From contig NZ_FNFF01000011.1 in NCBI RefSeq assembly GCF_900100315.1, forward strand, positions 124,001 to 188,000: DNA of 64,000 nucleotides. The letters are read 5' to 3'. Origin of the DNA: Streptomyces indicus. GTDB lineage: Bacteria > Actinomycetota > Actinomycetes > Streptomycetales > Streptomycetaceae. The translations under genes were made by a program, and so were the position numbers. The notes below the pieces were generated by a model, which saw only the letters and a program-made list of their open reading frames with translations, ran no database searches and was not told where the DNA came from. Below, piece by piece: positions 50,545 to 59,697 of this stretch (position 1 is the stretch's first letter; each line of letters starts with the position of its first letter).

Positions 50545-50597
50545 CACCGACGCACGCGAGGTCATTCCACCGACGCGCGTGAGGTCATTCCACCGAG
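50545..50597. repeat. 23-bp tandem duplication at a gene 3' end
   Basis: Units at 50545-50567 and 50568-50590 (CACCGACGCRCGYGAGGTCATTC), then a partial third. The second unit includes the stop codon of the leftward membrane protein (50585-50587), so the coding end has been copied downstream. Confidence 0.85.
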
Positions 50598-51385
50598 GCC
50601 GCGACCTCCAGCGCCCGGTCCCGCAGATCGATCCCCTCGAGCCGCAGGGTCAAAGGGGTGCCGGTGTCCGTCTTCTCCCACAGGAGGGTCGGGCCGGCCG
50701 AGCGCACGGTCGTCGAGTACGGATTCCGGGCCGCGTCGAGCAGGTCGATCCGCAGCTTGTGCGGCTCGTCGAACCAGAGCCCTTCGCCGGAGCCGCGCAC
50801 CGTCACCGGCTCGTACGGGACGCGCGTGGTCTTCCAGAAGACCGGGTCGATCGTCGCCTTGAACTGGTCGAGCCGTATCACCGAACCGTCCGAGGCGCGC
50901 CAGCACAGCGAGAGCACCCGGCGGTCACCGGACACCGCGGCCGTGGGCCGCCCGCTCAACTGCCGTGGCAGCACGGCCTCGAAGCCCGCCTCGCGCTCCG
51001 CCTCCTCGACGGAAAGCCCCTGGCCGCAGCCCGGTACGGGGGAGGGCGGCGGGAGGGAGGCGGAGGGGTCGTGGCGGACCTCGACCCCGCCGAAGTCGAA
51101 CCAGTCCGCGACGGCCGCGCGCACCGGAGGGGTCAGGACCGCGACGATCAGGAGACCGGTCAGCGCCGCCGCGGTCCGCGCGCGCCGCACACGGAGCCAG
51201 CCGCGCAGCCGCTCGCGGCGGCTGGGCGGCTGGGCGACCGGGGTCGGCACCTGCTCGGCGACGATCTGTGCCAGCACCCGCTCGGCCATCGTCCGTCCGT
51301 CGACCCCGGGCAGGGTCATCCGGCCCTGGAGCAGCCGCAGCTCCTCCTCGACGCGCCTTCGCCTGGCCTCCTGGTCCTCACCCAC
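50585..51385 (-). CDS. Membrane partner (likely anti-sigma) of the ECF sigma factor
   Basis: 266 aa from GTG 51385 (GGAGG 8 nt upstream), overlapping the sigma gene stop by 8 bp. The N-terminal ~75 residues are charged and helical (RRVEEELRLLQGRMTLPGVD, RTMAERVLAQIVAEQ), then one membrane helix (RTAAALTGLLIVAVLTPPV). An extracytoplasmic ~165-residue domain follows. No classic zinc-binding HxxxCxxC anti-sigma motif is visible, so the anti-sigma role is inferred from coupling and topology. Its substrate or signal is unknown. Confidence 0.7.
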   Translation of the reverse strand: MGEDQEARRRRVEEELRLLQGRMTLPGVDGRTMAERVLAQIVAEQVPTPVAQPPSRRERLRGWLRVRRARTAAALTGLLIVAVLTPPVRAAVADWFDFGGVEVRHDPSASLPPPSPVPGCGQGLSVEEAEREAGFEAVLPRQLSGRPTAAVSGDRRVLSLCWRASDGSVIRLDQFKATIDPVFWKTTRVPYEPVTVRGSGEGLWFDEPHKLRIDLLDAARNPYSTTVRSAGPTLLWEKTDTGTPLTLRLEGIDLRDRALEVAASVE

Positions 51386-51995
51386 TCCTCTCACCTCCCT
51401 CCGGGCGTATGGCGGGGACATCGTCCGCGGGCAGCAGCCTGCCCAGTTTCTTCAGGGCGCGGTTCAGCCGGGACTTCACGGTGCCACGCGGCCAGCCCAG
51501 CGTCTCGGCCGTCTCCGCCTCGTCCATCTCCAGCAGATAGCGGCAGGTGACGACGGCACGCTGGTCGTGGCTCAGCCGGCCGAGCGCGGTGTGCAGGGCG
51601 GTCCGCTGCTCCTGGGCGAGAGCCGCGAAGGCCGGGTCGGCCGCGTCCGGTATCCGCGGCTCGGCTCCGAGCAGCGCCGCCTCGCGTCCGACGAGCGCTC
51701 TGAGCCGGCCGGCCGAGCGCACTGTGTTCCTCGTCTCATTCACCACGATCTGAAGGAGCCAGGGCTTGAAGGCGGAGCCGTCCCGGAAGCGGCCGAGGGA
51801 CTGGTAGGCCTTGAAGAAGGCCGCCTGTACGACGTCCTCGGCGTCGGCGCCCGCGCCGAAGGCGACCGCGGCGCGCAGTGCGACCGGGGTGTGGGCGCGC
51901 ACCAGCTCCGCGTACGCCTCCGCCTCGCCGGCGCGCACCCGGGCGATCACCGAGCCCTCGTCGACGACGATGCGAGCCCCCTCCCGCGTTCTCAC
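51378..51995 (-). CDS. ECF-type RNA polymerase sigma factor
   Basis: 205 aa from GTG 51995 (the start is uncertain; a ribosome-site-like GGGAGGGGG lies just inside). Region 2: EAYAELVRAHTPVALRAAVA, ADAEDVVQAAFFKAYQSLGR, FKPWLLQIVVNETRNTVR. Region 4: LSHDQRAVVTCRYLLEMDEA, ETAETLGWPRGTVKSRLNRA. It would direct RNA polymerase to stress or envelope promoters. The membrane-protein gene downstream overlaps it, giving a sigma/regulator pair. Confidence 0.93.
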   Translation of the reverse strand: MRTREGARIVVDEGSVIARVRAGEAEAYAELVRAHTPVALRAAVAFGAGADAEDVVQAAFFKAYQSLGRFRDGSAFKPWLLQIVVNETRNTVRSAGRLRALVGREAALLGAEPRIPDAADPAFAALAQEQRTALHTALGRLSHDQRAVVTCRYLLEMDEAETAETLGWPRGTVKSRLNRALKKLGRLLPADDVPAIRPEGGERSG

Positions 51996-52003
51996 ACCTT
52001 TGA

Positions 52004-53200
<1,197 letters not shown>

Positions 53201-53381
53201 GCCGGGACCGCCCGACCCGCACACCGCCGGCGCCGCCCCGTGCCGCGCCGGCACCGATCGCAGGCCCCTGGCCAGGGACGGACCAAGGACCCTGGCCAGA
53301 AGCCCGGTGTGCGCGACACACTGGCAGCGCCTGCAGCACTGCCTCTGCAGAGCCGATCAAGGACCGAAGAAGGAGCACGAC

Positions 53382-53963
53382 GTGGGGACCGTAACGCTCG
53401 GCGTTTCGATCGCGGTCCCGGAGCCCCATGGCAGCCTGCTCCAGGAGCGGCGCGCGGGCTTCGGCGACCCCGCGGCGCACGGTATCCCGACGCATGTCAC
53501 GCTCCTGCCGCCGACCGAGGTCGACGCGGCGGACCTGCCGGCGATCGAGGCGCACCTCGCGGAGGTGGCCGCGGGCGGCCGGCCTTTCCCGATGCGTCTG
53601 TCCGGTACCGGAACGTTCCGCCCGCTCTCGCCCGTCGTCTTCGTCCAGGTGGTCGAGGGCGCCGAGGCCTGCACCTGGCTGCAGAAGCAGGTCCGTGACG
53701 CCTCGGGTCCGGTGGCGCGCGAGCTGCAGTTCCCGTACCACCCGCATGTGACCGTCGCACACGCCATCGACGAGGCGGCCATGGACCGCGCCTACGAGGA
53801 GCTGTCCTCCTACGAGGCGGAGTGGTCCTGCACCGGCTTCGCGCTCTACGAGCAGGGCGCGGACGGGGTCTGGCGCAAGCTGCGCGAGTTCCCCTTCGCA
53901 GGCCCCGCGGTGCCGCCGCAGGCCGCGGCGCCCGCCGACCACGGCACGCTGCCGGCCCGCTGA
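53382..53963 (+). CDS. 2'-5' RNA ligase / 2H phosphoesterase family protein
   Basis: 193 aa from GTG 53382 (AAGGAG 8 nt upstream). The two catalytic HxT motifs are HVTLLPP (IPTHVTLLPPTEVD) and HVTVAHA (YHPHVTVAHAIDEA). Members hydrolyse or ligate 2'-5' or cyclic phosphodiesters. The Ala/Pro-rich C-terminus is short. It is 8 bp upstream of a lipoprotein gene, likely co-transcribed. Confidence 0.9.
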   Translation: MGTVTLGVSIAVPEPHGSLLQERRAGFGDPAAHGIPTHVTLLPPTEVDAADLPAIEAHLAEVAAGGRPFPMRLSGTGTFRPLSPVVFVQVVEGAEACTWLQKQVRDASGPVARELQFPYHPHVTVAHAIDEAAMDRAYEELSSYEAEWSCTGFALYEQGADGVWRKLREFPFAGPAVPPQAAAPADHGTLPAR

Positions 53964-53971
53964 GCGGGATC

Positions 53972-55156
53972 GTGCGCAGACACGCCGGGGCCGTGGTCGC
54001 GCTGACCGGGCTGCTCGCCCTCGCAGGGTGCGGCGCCGGCGGCGGTACGCCGGACCCGAAAGCCAAGACCCCCGACAAAGCCCCCCTCACCTGGACGTTC
54101 GACCACATCGCCGAGGGCAGCGGGCGGATCACGGACCTCGCCGCGCTCGCACCGGACGACATCTGGGCAGTCGCCGCCGGGAACGCCGCGAGCGCGCCCG
54201 CCCGTCTGCTGCACTACGACGGCGGGCGCTGGCGGAGCGATCCCCTGCCCGAGGCCCTCGCCCGGACCCAGTACCCGCCCCGCCTCGAGCAGCTCGGCGA
54301 GGACACGGTGTGGCTGCGCACCGAGGCCGTGGAGACGAACCCCACCGGGAACGCCTGGCTGACCTGGGACGGCACCCGCTGGTCACCGGTCGCGAACCCG
54401 CCGACCGGCCTGGTCGGCGACATCGAGGCCACGGGGCCGGAGGACATCTGGGCGGTGGGCGCCGACCGCCGCAGCGTCCGGCACTGGGACGGCACCCGCT
54501 GGAGCAGCCACCGCGTCCCGCACACCGTCGAGGACCTGGCCGTGGCGGGACCGGACGACGTGTGGACGGCCGGCTACCGCACGACCGGCCCGGGCACCGA
54601 AGCCGTACACGGCGAGCCGTACGACCAGCCCGCCACCGCGCACTGGGACGGCGCCGCCTTCACCTCCGTCGAGACGCCGCAGTACCGCTTCCCCGACCCC
54701 GTACCACCGGAGCCGGGCGCGGGCCTGCAGATGCTCTTCGTGCGCGGCGACGGCGAGGTGCGCGCCTTCGGGACGCACAGCTACAACCACGGAGAGGTCG
54801 AGAACGAGCCGGGCGACGAGTCCGTGCGGCTGCGCTGGGACGGCACCCGCTGGAGGGACCTGCCGCCCGAGCAGGGCGGCTGCGCGGACCGCCCGCCGGT
54901 GCTCGACGAGGGCAAGGGCCTTGTCCTGGACGGCAATTGGTACGTCACCGACGCGGGCACCTGCGTGAAGATCAAGCGTGAGCGGCTGCCCGGATCGACC
55001 GGCGCGCGCGCCGGCTCGAAGCAGTCGCTGTGGCTGGAGTCGGTCCTGCGGGTGCCCGGCACCGACACGGTGATCGGCGCCGGACACGTGCAGGTCAACC
55101 AGTCGGGCGCCCCGTTCTCGGCGCCCGTGGTCGTACGGCTTGAGGGCAAGGCGTAA
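53972..55156 (+). CDS. Beta-propeller-like lipoprotein
   Basis: 394 aa from GTG 53972. Lipobox LAGC at Cys17 after RRHAGAVVALTGLLALAGC. Repeats with DDIWAVAAG, EDIWAVGAD and DDVWTAGYR, and three WDGTRW segments, suggest a six- or seven-bladed propeller. The C-terminus includes a GCADRP and a TCVKIK segment. It is an outer-leaflet lipoprotein of unknown ligand, encoded right after the 2H phosphoesterase. Confidence 0.8.
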   Translation: MRRHAGAVVALTGLLALAGCGAGGGTPDPKAKTPDKAPLTWTFDHIAEGSGRITDLAALAPDDIWAVAAGNAASAPARLLHYDGGRWRSDPLPEALARTQYPPRLEQLGEDTVWLRTEAVETNPTGNAWLTWDGTRWSPVANPPTGLVGDIEATGPEDIWAVGADRRSVRHWDGTRWSSHRVPHTVEDLAVAGPDDVWTAGYRTTGPGTEAVHGEPYDQPATAHWDGAAFTSVETPQYRFPDPVPPEPGAGLQMLFVRGDGEVRAFGTHSYNHGEVENEPGDESVRLRWDGTRWRDLPPEQGGCADRPPVLDEGKGLVLDGNWYVTDAGTCVKIKRERLPGSTGARAGSKQSLWLESVLRVPGTDTVIGAGHVQVNQSGAPFSAPVVVRLEGKA

Positions 55157-55160
55157 GAAG

Positions 55161-55243
55161 CCCGCCCCCGTCGCTCACACCGGCAGCCGCCCGCCCCCGT
55201 CGCTCACACCGGCAGCCGCCCGCCCCCGCTGCTCACACCGGCA
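55161..55243. repeat. 29-bp tandem repeats at the 3' end of dprE2
   Basis: Two perfect 29-bp units (55161-55189, 55190-55218) and a third diverged copy (55219-55243) that contains the dprE2 stop codon. The end of the dprE2 coding sequence has been duplicated twice downstream. Confidence 0.9.
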
Positions 55244-55988
55244 ACTTCCGGAACACCGGTCGCGGCACATGCCGCAGCGCCGACATCACCACGCGCAGCG
55301 CCCCCGGCACCCACACCGTCTCCGAACGTCGCCGCAGCCCCGCCTCGATCGCCTCGGCCACCGCCTCGGGGGTCGTGGCCAGCGGCGCCTCCTTCATACC
55401 GGCCGTCATCTTCGAGCGGACGAAGCCGGGCCGCACCACCATCACATGCACCCCGGTGCCGTGCAGCGCGTCCCCGAGCCCCTGCGCGAAGGCGTCGAGG
55501 CCGGCCTTCGAGGAGCCGTAGATGAAGTTGGCGCGGCGGGCCCGCTCGCCGGCCACCGAGGACAGCACGACCAGCGAGCCGTGCCCCTGCCGCTTCAGCG
55601 CGTTGGCGCAGATCAGCCCCGAGGAGACGGCGCCCGTGTAGTTGGTCTGCGCGACCCGTACCGCCGACAACGGCTCGTCCTCGTCGCGTTCCTGGTCGCC
55701 GAGCACCCCGAACGCCAGCAGCACCATGTCGATGTCGCCCTCGGTGAAGACCTTCCCGAGCACCTCCTCGTGCGACTCGGTGTCGAGCGCGTCGAACGCG
55801 ACCGTGCGCGCGTCGGCGCCCAGGTCCCGCAGCTGCGCGGCCGCCGCTTCCAGCGCGGGCGAGGGCCGCCCCGCCAGCCACACGGTGCGGGTGCGGCGCG
55901 CGACCAGCCGGCGCGCGGTGGCCAGCGCGATCTCGGAGGTGCCGCCGAGCACCAGCAGGGACTGGGGGGTGCCGAACGCGTCCTTCAT
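55233..55988 (-). CDS. dprE2: Decaprenylphosphoryl-2-keto-ribose reductase (DprE2-like SDR)
   Basis: 251 aa from ATG 55988. Short-chain reductase with NAD motif LLVLGGTSEIALATARRL, VLSSVAGERARRANFIYGSSKAG (catalytic Ser...YxxxK) and VVRPGFVRSKM. With DprE1 it epimerises decaprenyl-phosphoryl-ribose to -arabinose through the 2-keto intermediate. It is encoded 45 bp after dprE1 on the same strand. The C-terminus ends RPVFRKLPV, unlike many family members with a longer tail. Confidence 0.88.
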   Translation of the reverse strand: MKDAFGTPQSLLVLGGTSEIALATARRLVARRTRTVWLAGRPSPALEAAAAQLRDLGADARTVAFDALDTESHEEVLGKVFTEGDIDMVLLAFGVLGDQERDEDEPLSAVRVAQTNYTGAVSSGLICANALKRQGHGSLVVLSSVAGERARRANFIYGSSKAGLDAFAQGLGDALHGTGVHVMVVRPGFVRSKMTAGMKEAPLATTPEAVAEAIEAGLRRRSETVWVPGALRVVMSALRHVPRPVFRKLPV

Positions 55989-56033
55989 CGAAACTCCATC
56001 AGCAGTCGTACGAGGCCCAAGAGGCCAGCGGGA

Positions 56034-57398
56034 TCAGAGGGAAAGCCGCCGCGACAGATCCGAGGTGAACACCCCGCGCGGATCGAGCTCTTCGCGCAGC
56101 GCGCGGAACTGGCCGAGCCGCGGGTACATCGACGCGAGCAGCTCCGGCCGCAGCCGTGAGTCCTTCGCGAGGTAGATCCGCCCGTCGGCCGCAGCGACCT
56201 CCTCGTCGAGCTCGTCGAGGAAGGAGCCGAGGCCGGGCAGGTTGGCCGGGATGTCCAGGGCGAGGGTCCAGCCGGGCATCGGGAAGGACAGCCAGCCGGG
56301 GTCGCCCTCGCCGAACCGCTTGAGCACGGCGAGGAAGGAGGGGCAGCCGCGCGTGGAGATCCGCTCGACGATCCGGCGCAGCGCCTCCTCCTTGCCGTAT
56401 CCGAGGACGAACTGGTACTGCACGAAGCCGCTGCGGCCGTAGATCCGGTTCCAGTGCGGCACCCCGTCGAGCGGGTGGAAGAACGTGGAGATCTTCTGCA
56501 GTTCACCGCGGCGCGAGCGGGGCGCCTTGCGGTACCAGAGCTCGTTGAAGAGCCCCACGGTCGCCTTGCCGAGCAGCCCTTCGGGCACGAACGCGGGCGC
56601 CGCCGGGAGCTGTCCGGGCCGGAAGGCGAGGGGCGTGCGCCGGGCCCGTACCGGCAGTTGGTCGAGCGGCGCGTGGTCGCCGCGGGTCAGGACCGAGCGG
56701 CCCATCGCGGCGCCGCGCGCGAGCAGGTCGATCCACGCGACCGAGTAGCGGTAGTGGTGGTCGGTGGCGGTGAGGCGGGCCATCAAGTCGTCGAGGTCGG
56801 TGGCCCGTTCGGTGTCCACGGACATCAACGAGGTCTGTACGGGCAGCAGTTCGACCGTCGCCGAGAGGATCACGCCGGTCAGGCCCATGCCGCCCGCGGT
56901 GGCGTCGAAGAGCGGCTCGCCGCGCCGCACCGTACGGACCGAACCGTCGGCCGTGAGCAGGTCGAGGGCGGCGACATGGCGCGAGAACGACCCCGAGACA
57001 TGGTGGTTCTTGCCGTGGATGTCGGCGCCGATCGCACCGCCCACCGTCACATAGCGGGTCCCGGGCGTCACCGGTACGAACCAGCCGAGCGGCAGCAGGA
57101 CCTCCATCAGGCGGTGCAGGCTCACGCCCGCGTCGCACACCACCACGCCCGCCTCGGCGTCGATCGCGCGGATCCGGTCGAGCGCGGTCATGTCGAGGAC
57201 GGCGCCCCCCGCGTTCTGCGCCGCGTCCCCGTACGCGCGACCGAGGCCGCGCGCGATGCCCCCGCGCGCGCCGCAGGAGCGGACGGCGTCCGCGGCCTCC
57301 TCGTACGAACGGGGGCGCACCACGCGGGCGGTGGTCGGGGCGGTGCGGCCCCAACCCGTGACGGAGACGGTCTCGGCCTCGGCTTCCTCGGCAAACAT
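56034..57398 (-). CDS. dprE1: Decaprenylphosphoryl-ribose 2-oxidase (DprE1-like flavoprotein)
   Basis: 454 aa from ATG 57398. FAD region VTVGGAIGADIHGKNHHVSG; substrate region with HWNRIYGRSGFVQYQFVLGY, SFLAVLKRFGEGDPGWLSFP, and C-terminal YLAKDSRLRPELLASMYPRL. It oxidises the ribose 2'-OH of decaprenyl-phospho-ribose. In the segment equivalent to the mycobacterial benzothiazinone-target Cys387 (PGWNxCVDFP), this protein has PGWTLALDIP, Ala380 in place of Cys. An inverted repeat lies just upstream of the start. Confidence 0.9.
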   Translation of the reverse strand: MFAEEAEAETVSVTGWGRTAPTTARVVRPRSYEEAADAVRSCGARGGIARGLGRAYGDAAQNAGGAVLDMTALDRIRAIDAEAGVVVCDAGVSLHRLMEVLLPLGWFVPVTPGTRYVTVGGAIGADIHGKNHHVSGSFSRHVAALDLLTADGSVRTVRRGEPLFDATAGGMGLTGVILSATVELLPVQTSLMSVDTERATDLDDLMARLTATDHHYRYSVAWIDLLARGAAMGRSVLTRGDHAPLDQLPVRARRTPLAFRPGQLPAAPAFVPEGLLGKATVGLFNELWYRKAPRSRRGELQKISTFFHPLDGVPHWNRIYGRSGFVQYQFVLGYGKEEALRRIVERISTRGCPSFLAVLKRFGEGDPGWLSFPMPGWTLALDIPANLPGLGSFLDELDEEVAAADGRIYLAKDSRLRPELLASMYPRLGQFRALREELDPRGVFTSDLSRRLSL

Positions 57399-57425
57399 GG
57401 ACGCGACGCTATCGCCCGTTGAGGG

Positions 57426-57442
57426 CAGGTTTGCCAAACCTG
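57426..57442. promoter_or_regulatory. Perfect inverted repeat, candidate operator for dprE1/PAP2
   Basis: CAGGTTTG-C-CAAACCTG is an 8-bp perfect inverted repeat with a 1-nt centre, 28 bp upstream of the dprE1 ATG. It precedes TAGCGT, a possible dprE1 -10. It sits in the region shared with the divergent PAP2 gene, so a dimeric repressor could control both. Confidence 0.5.
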
Positions 57443-57623
57443 TCGGACCCCTCACCGAAACGGGTGATTGAGGGGGTGTCGCCCAACATTGCCGTAATTC
57501 TTGGCCCGTTGGCTAGAAGAGTCGTTTGCGGCATACGGCCGCTCGGGTGGATCGGCGGTCCGAAACCCACGGCGAACCCCTCGGCCGACCCCACGGCCGA
57601 ACCGACGGCAACGAAGAGGCTCC

Positions 57624-58130
57624 ATGCACGAGATGGATCACCGGCTGCTCGCAGCCCTGCGCGACACCGGACAGCACCCGCAGATCGCGGCCGCCGCCCG
57701 CGCGCTGTCCTTCTGCGGCGAGCACGGGGCGCTGTGGCTGGCCGCGGGCCTGGCCGGCGCCGCGCTCGACAAGGAGCGGCGCGGCGCCTGGCTGCGCGGC
57801 ACTGCCCTGACCGCGGGCGCACACCTGGCCAGCATGGGCGTCAAGCGCCTGGTGCGCAGGCCGCGTCCGGACGCCGAGCCGCTGGTGCGCACCGCGGGCA
57901 AGCACTCGTTCCCCAGTTCGCACGCCACCTCCGCGGCCGCCGCCGCGGTCGCCTACGGGGCGCTGCGGCCCGCGGGCGCCCGTCTCGTACCGCCGCTCGC
58001 CGCCGCCATGTGCGTCTCGCGGATGGTCGTCGGCGTGCACTACCCGAGCGACATCGCGGCCGGCGCCGCGCTCGGCGCCGCCACCGCGCGGCTCGGCAGC
58101 CGCTGGATGCTCAAGGAGGCCGCCAAGTGA
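57624..58130 (+). CDS. PAP2-family phosphatase (decaprenyl-phosphoryl-ribose-5-phosphate phosphatase-like)
   Basis: 168 aa from ATG 57624 (GAAGAGG upstream). PAP2 signatures: KRLVRRPRP, PSSH in SFPSSHATSAAAAAVAYG, and SRMVVGVHYPSD. Hydrophobic segments make it membrane-bound. In mycobacteria the Rv3807c-type phosphatase removes the 5'-phosphate from decaprenyl-phosphoryl-phosphoribose; here it sits directly before the UbiA gene and divergent from dprE1/E2. The 3' end is in a 35-bp repeat. A start at 57501 lacks support. Confidence 0.85.
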   Translation: MHEMDHRLLAALRDTGQHPQIAAAARALSFCGEHGALWLAAGLAGAALDKERRGAWLRGTALTAGAHLASMGVKRLVRRPRPDAEPLVRTAGKHSFPSSHATSAAAAAVAYGALRPAGARLVPPLAAAMCVSRMVVGVHYPSDIAAGAALGAATARLGSRWMLKEAAK

Positions 58131-58165
58131 CCGTCGCCCTGCTCCTCATGGAGGCCGCCAAGTGA
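58127..58165 (+). CDS. Coupled 12-codon mini-ORF 1
   Basis: GTG at 58127 overlaps the PAP2 stop (GTGA), has GGAGG 7 nt upstream and reads 12 codons (MTVALLLMEAAK). Its stop overlaps the next GTG. It arises from the 35-bp duplication and is probably translated by reinitiation. A product function is doubtful; it may act as a translational relay. Confidence 0.35.
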   Translation: MTVALLLMEAAK

Positions 58166-58200
58166 CCGTCGCCCTGATCCTCGCGGAGGCCGCCAAGTGA
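58162..58200 (+). CDS. Coupled 12-codon mini-ORF 2
   Basis: GTG at 58162 overlaps the stop of mini-ORF 1, reads 12 codons (MTVALILAEAAK) and its stop overlaps the UbiA GTG. It has its own GGAGG. It is the second copy of the duplicated unit. Confidence 0.35.
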   Translation: MTVALILAEAAK

Positions 58201-59129
58201 CCCTTCTCGACCGGCAGTCGCCCCCCACCTCGCCCCCGCAGCGCCCCGGCCCGATCAGCCTCCCGCTCGGCCTGCTCAAGACCGCGCGCCCGCGCCAGTG
58301 GATCAAGAACGTCCTGGTCGTCGCCGCCCCGGCCGCCGCCGGCGAGCTCTTCACGCGCGGCACCGCGGCCCAACTGGCGATCGTGTTCTGCCTGTTCACG
58401 GCCGCCGCGTCCGCCGTCTACCTGATCAACGACGCCCGTGACGCCGAGGCCGACCGCGCCCACCCCGAGAAGTGCCGCCGCCCGGTCGCCGCCGGACAGG
58501 TCCCCGTGCCGGTCGCGTACGCGGCGGGCGGGCTGCTCGCCGTCCTCGCCCCGGCCGCCGCCGCCCTGCTCTGCACGCCCATGACCTCCGCGCTGCTCAC
58601 GGCGTACGTGGGCATGCAACTCGCGTACTGCATCAGCCTCAAGCACGTCCTGGTCGTCGACCTCGTGGTCGTCACCACCGGGTTCCTGATGCGCGCGATG
58701 ATCGGCGGTGTCGCCCTCGGCATCCCGCTCTCGCGCTGGTTCCTCATCACCACCGGGTTCGGCGCGCTCTTCATGGTCTCCGCCAAGCGCTACTCGGAGG
58801 CGGTGAAGTCGGACCCCGGCAAGCTCGGCGCCACGCGCGCGCTGCTCACCGAGTACACCACCGGCTATCTGCGCTTCGTGTGGCAGCTCGCGGCCGGCGT
58901 GGCCGTCCTCGCGTACTGCCTGTGGGCCATGGAGGAGGGCGGCACCGGCCTGCTGCCCTGGCGCCAGCTCTCGATGGTCGCCTTCATCCTCGCGATCCTG
59001 CGCTACGCCGTCTTCGCCGACCGCGGCACCGCCGGCGCCCCCGAGGACGTGGTCCTGCGCGACAAGCCGCTCGCGCTCATCGCCCTGGTGTGGGTGGGGA
59101 TGTACGGGCTCGCGGTGGCCGACCTGTGA
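58197..59129 (+). CDS. UbiA-type decaprenyl-phosphate phosphoribosyltransferase
   Basis: 310 aa from GTG 58197, in a GTGA overlap with mini-ORF 2. UbiA motif 1 NDARDAEADRAHPEKCRRPV and motif 2 segment VSAKRYSEAVKSDPGKLG, with about nine hydrophobic helices (IVFCLFTAAASAVYLI, VVDLVVVTTGFLMRAMIG). Rv3806c-like enzymes transfer phosphoribose from PRPP to decaprenyl phosphate, the first step of DPA synthesis. Neighbours encode the following steps (PAP2, DprE1, DprE2). The stop overlaps the GtrA start. Confidence 0.9.
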   Translation: MTLLDRQSPPTSPPQRPGPISLPLGLLKTARPRQWIKNVLVVAAPAAAGELFTRGTAAQLAIVFCLFTAAASAVYLINDARDAEADRAHPEKCRRPVAAGQVPVPVAYAAGGLLAVLAPAAAALLCTPMTSALLTAYVGMQLAYCISLKHVLVVDLVVVTTGFLMRAMIGGVALGIPLSRWFLITTGFGALFMVSAKRYSEAVKSDPGKLGATRALLTEYTTGYLRFVWQLAAGVAVLAYCLWAMEEGGTGLLPWRQLSMVAFILAILRYAVFADRGTAGAPEDVVLRDKPLALIALVWVGMYGLAVADL

Positions 59130-59647
59130 GCACCTCGGCGCCCCCGCGGGCCCGTACGGACGGACCCGCCGAACGGCCCGGACTCCTCGCCCGCCTGCGC
59201 GCGAAGAGCTCCGGGCTCGCGGCCCGGCTGCGCGCCATGGGCCCCGAGCTGCTCGGCTTCGCCGCCGCCGGGATCTGCGCCTACGCCGCCGACCTCGGCC
59301 TGTTCATCTGGCTGCGCGGCCCGCTGGGCTGGGACCCGCTGACCGCCAAGGCCCTCTCCTTCGTGGCCGGCTGCTCGGTGGCGTACGCGGGCAACGCGCT
59401 CGGCACGTACCGCGGCCGCACCCCGGGCGTCTCCCGGATGCGGCAGTACGCGGTGTTCTTCGCGGTGAACATCGCGGGCGCCCTCGTCCAGCTCCTCTGC
59501 CTCGCGGTCTCGCACTACGGCCTCGGCTACACCTCCCCGCGCGCCGACACGATCTCCGGCGCCGGCGTGGGCATGGCGCTCGCCACGGTCCTGCGGTTCT
59601 GGGGTACTCGGAGCTTGGTGTTCCGTACGGCCGGGAAGGCGGCCTGA
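59126..59647 (+). CDS. GtrA-family membrane protein
   Basis: 173 aa from GTG 59126 (GTGA overlap with the UbiA stop). Residues about 35-165 hold four helices: LGFAAAGICAYAADLGLFIW, PLTAKALSFVAGCSVAYAGN, YAVFFAVNIAGALVQLLCLA, ISGAGVGMALATVLRFWGTR. GtrA-like proteins are linked to lipid-linked sugar transfer or flipping. In mycobacteria Rv3789 (GtrA-like) is in the DPA pathway. It is probably an operon with UbiA. Confidence 0.87.
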   Translation: MSTSAPPRARTDGPAERPGLLARLRAKSSGLAARLRAMGPELLGFAAAGICAYAADLGLFIWLRGPLGWDPLTAKALSFVAGCSVAYAGNALGTYRGRTPGVSRMRQYAVFFAVNIAGALVQLLCLAVSHYGLGYTSPRADTISGAGVGMALATVLRFWGTRSLVFRTAGKAA

Positions 59648-59697
59648 CATGGAACGACGCGAGAGGCCCGGCAGGGAACGACGGGAGTGGGCGTGAC

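Larger units (their letters stand above)
58115..58202 (+). repeat. 35-bp tandem repeat of a stop-RBS-start unit
   Basis: Copies at 58115-58149, 58150-58184 and a partial third at 58185-58202. Each copy has GGAGG, then GTGA that joins a stop and a start. The first lies at the PAP2 3' end and the third supplies the ribosome site and start of the UbiA gene. Confidence 0.92.

Noticed and set aside
57399-57623. N-terminal extension of the PAP2 protein back to 57501
   Set aside because: The extra 41 residues are Arg/Pro-rich and have no ribosome site; ATG 57624 has GAAGAGG at good spacing and fits the family start.
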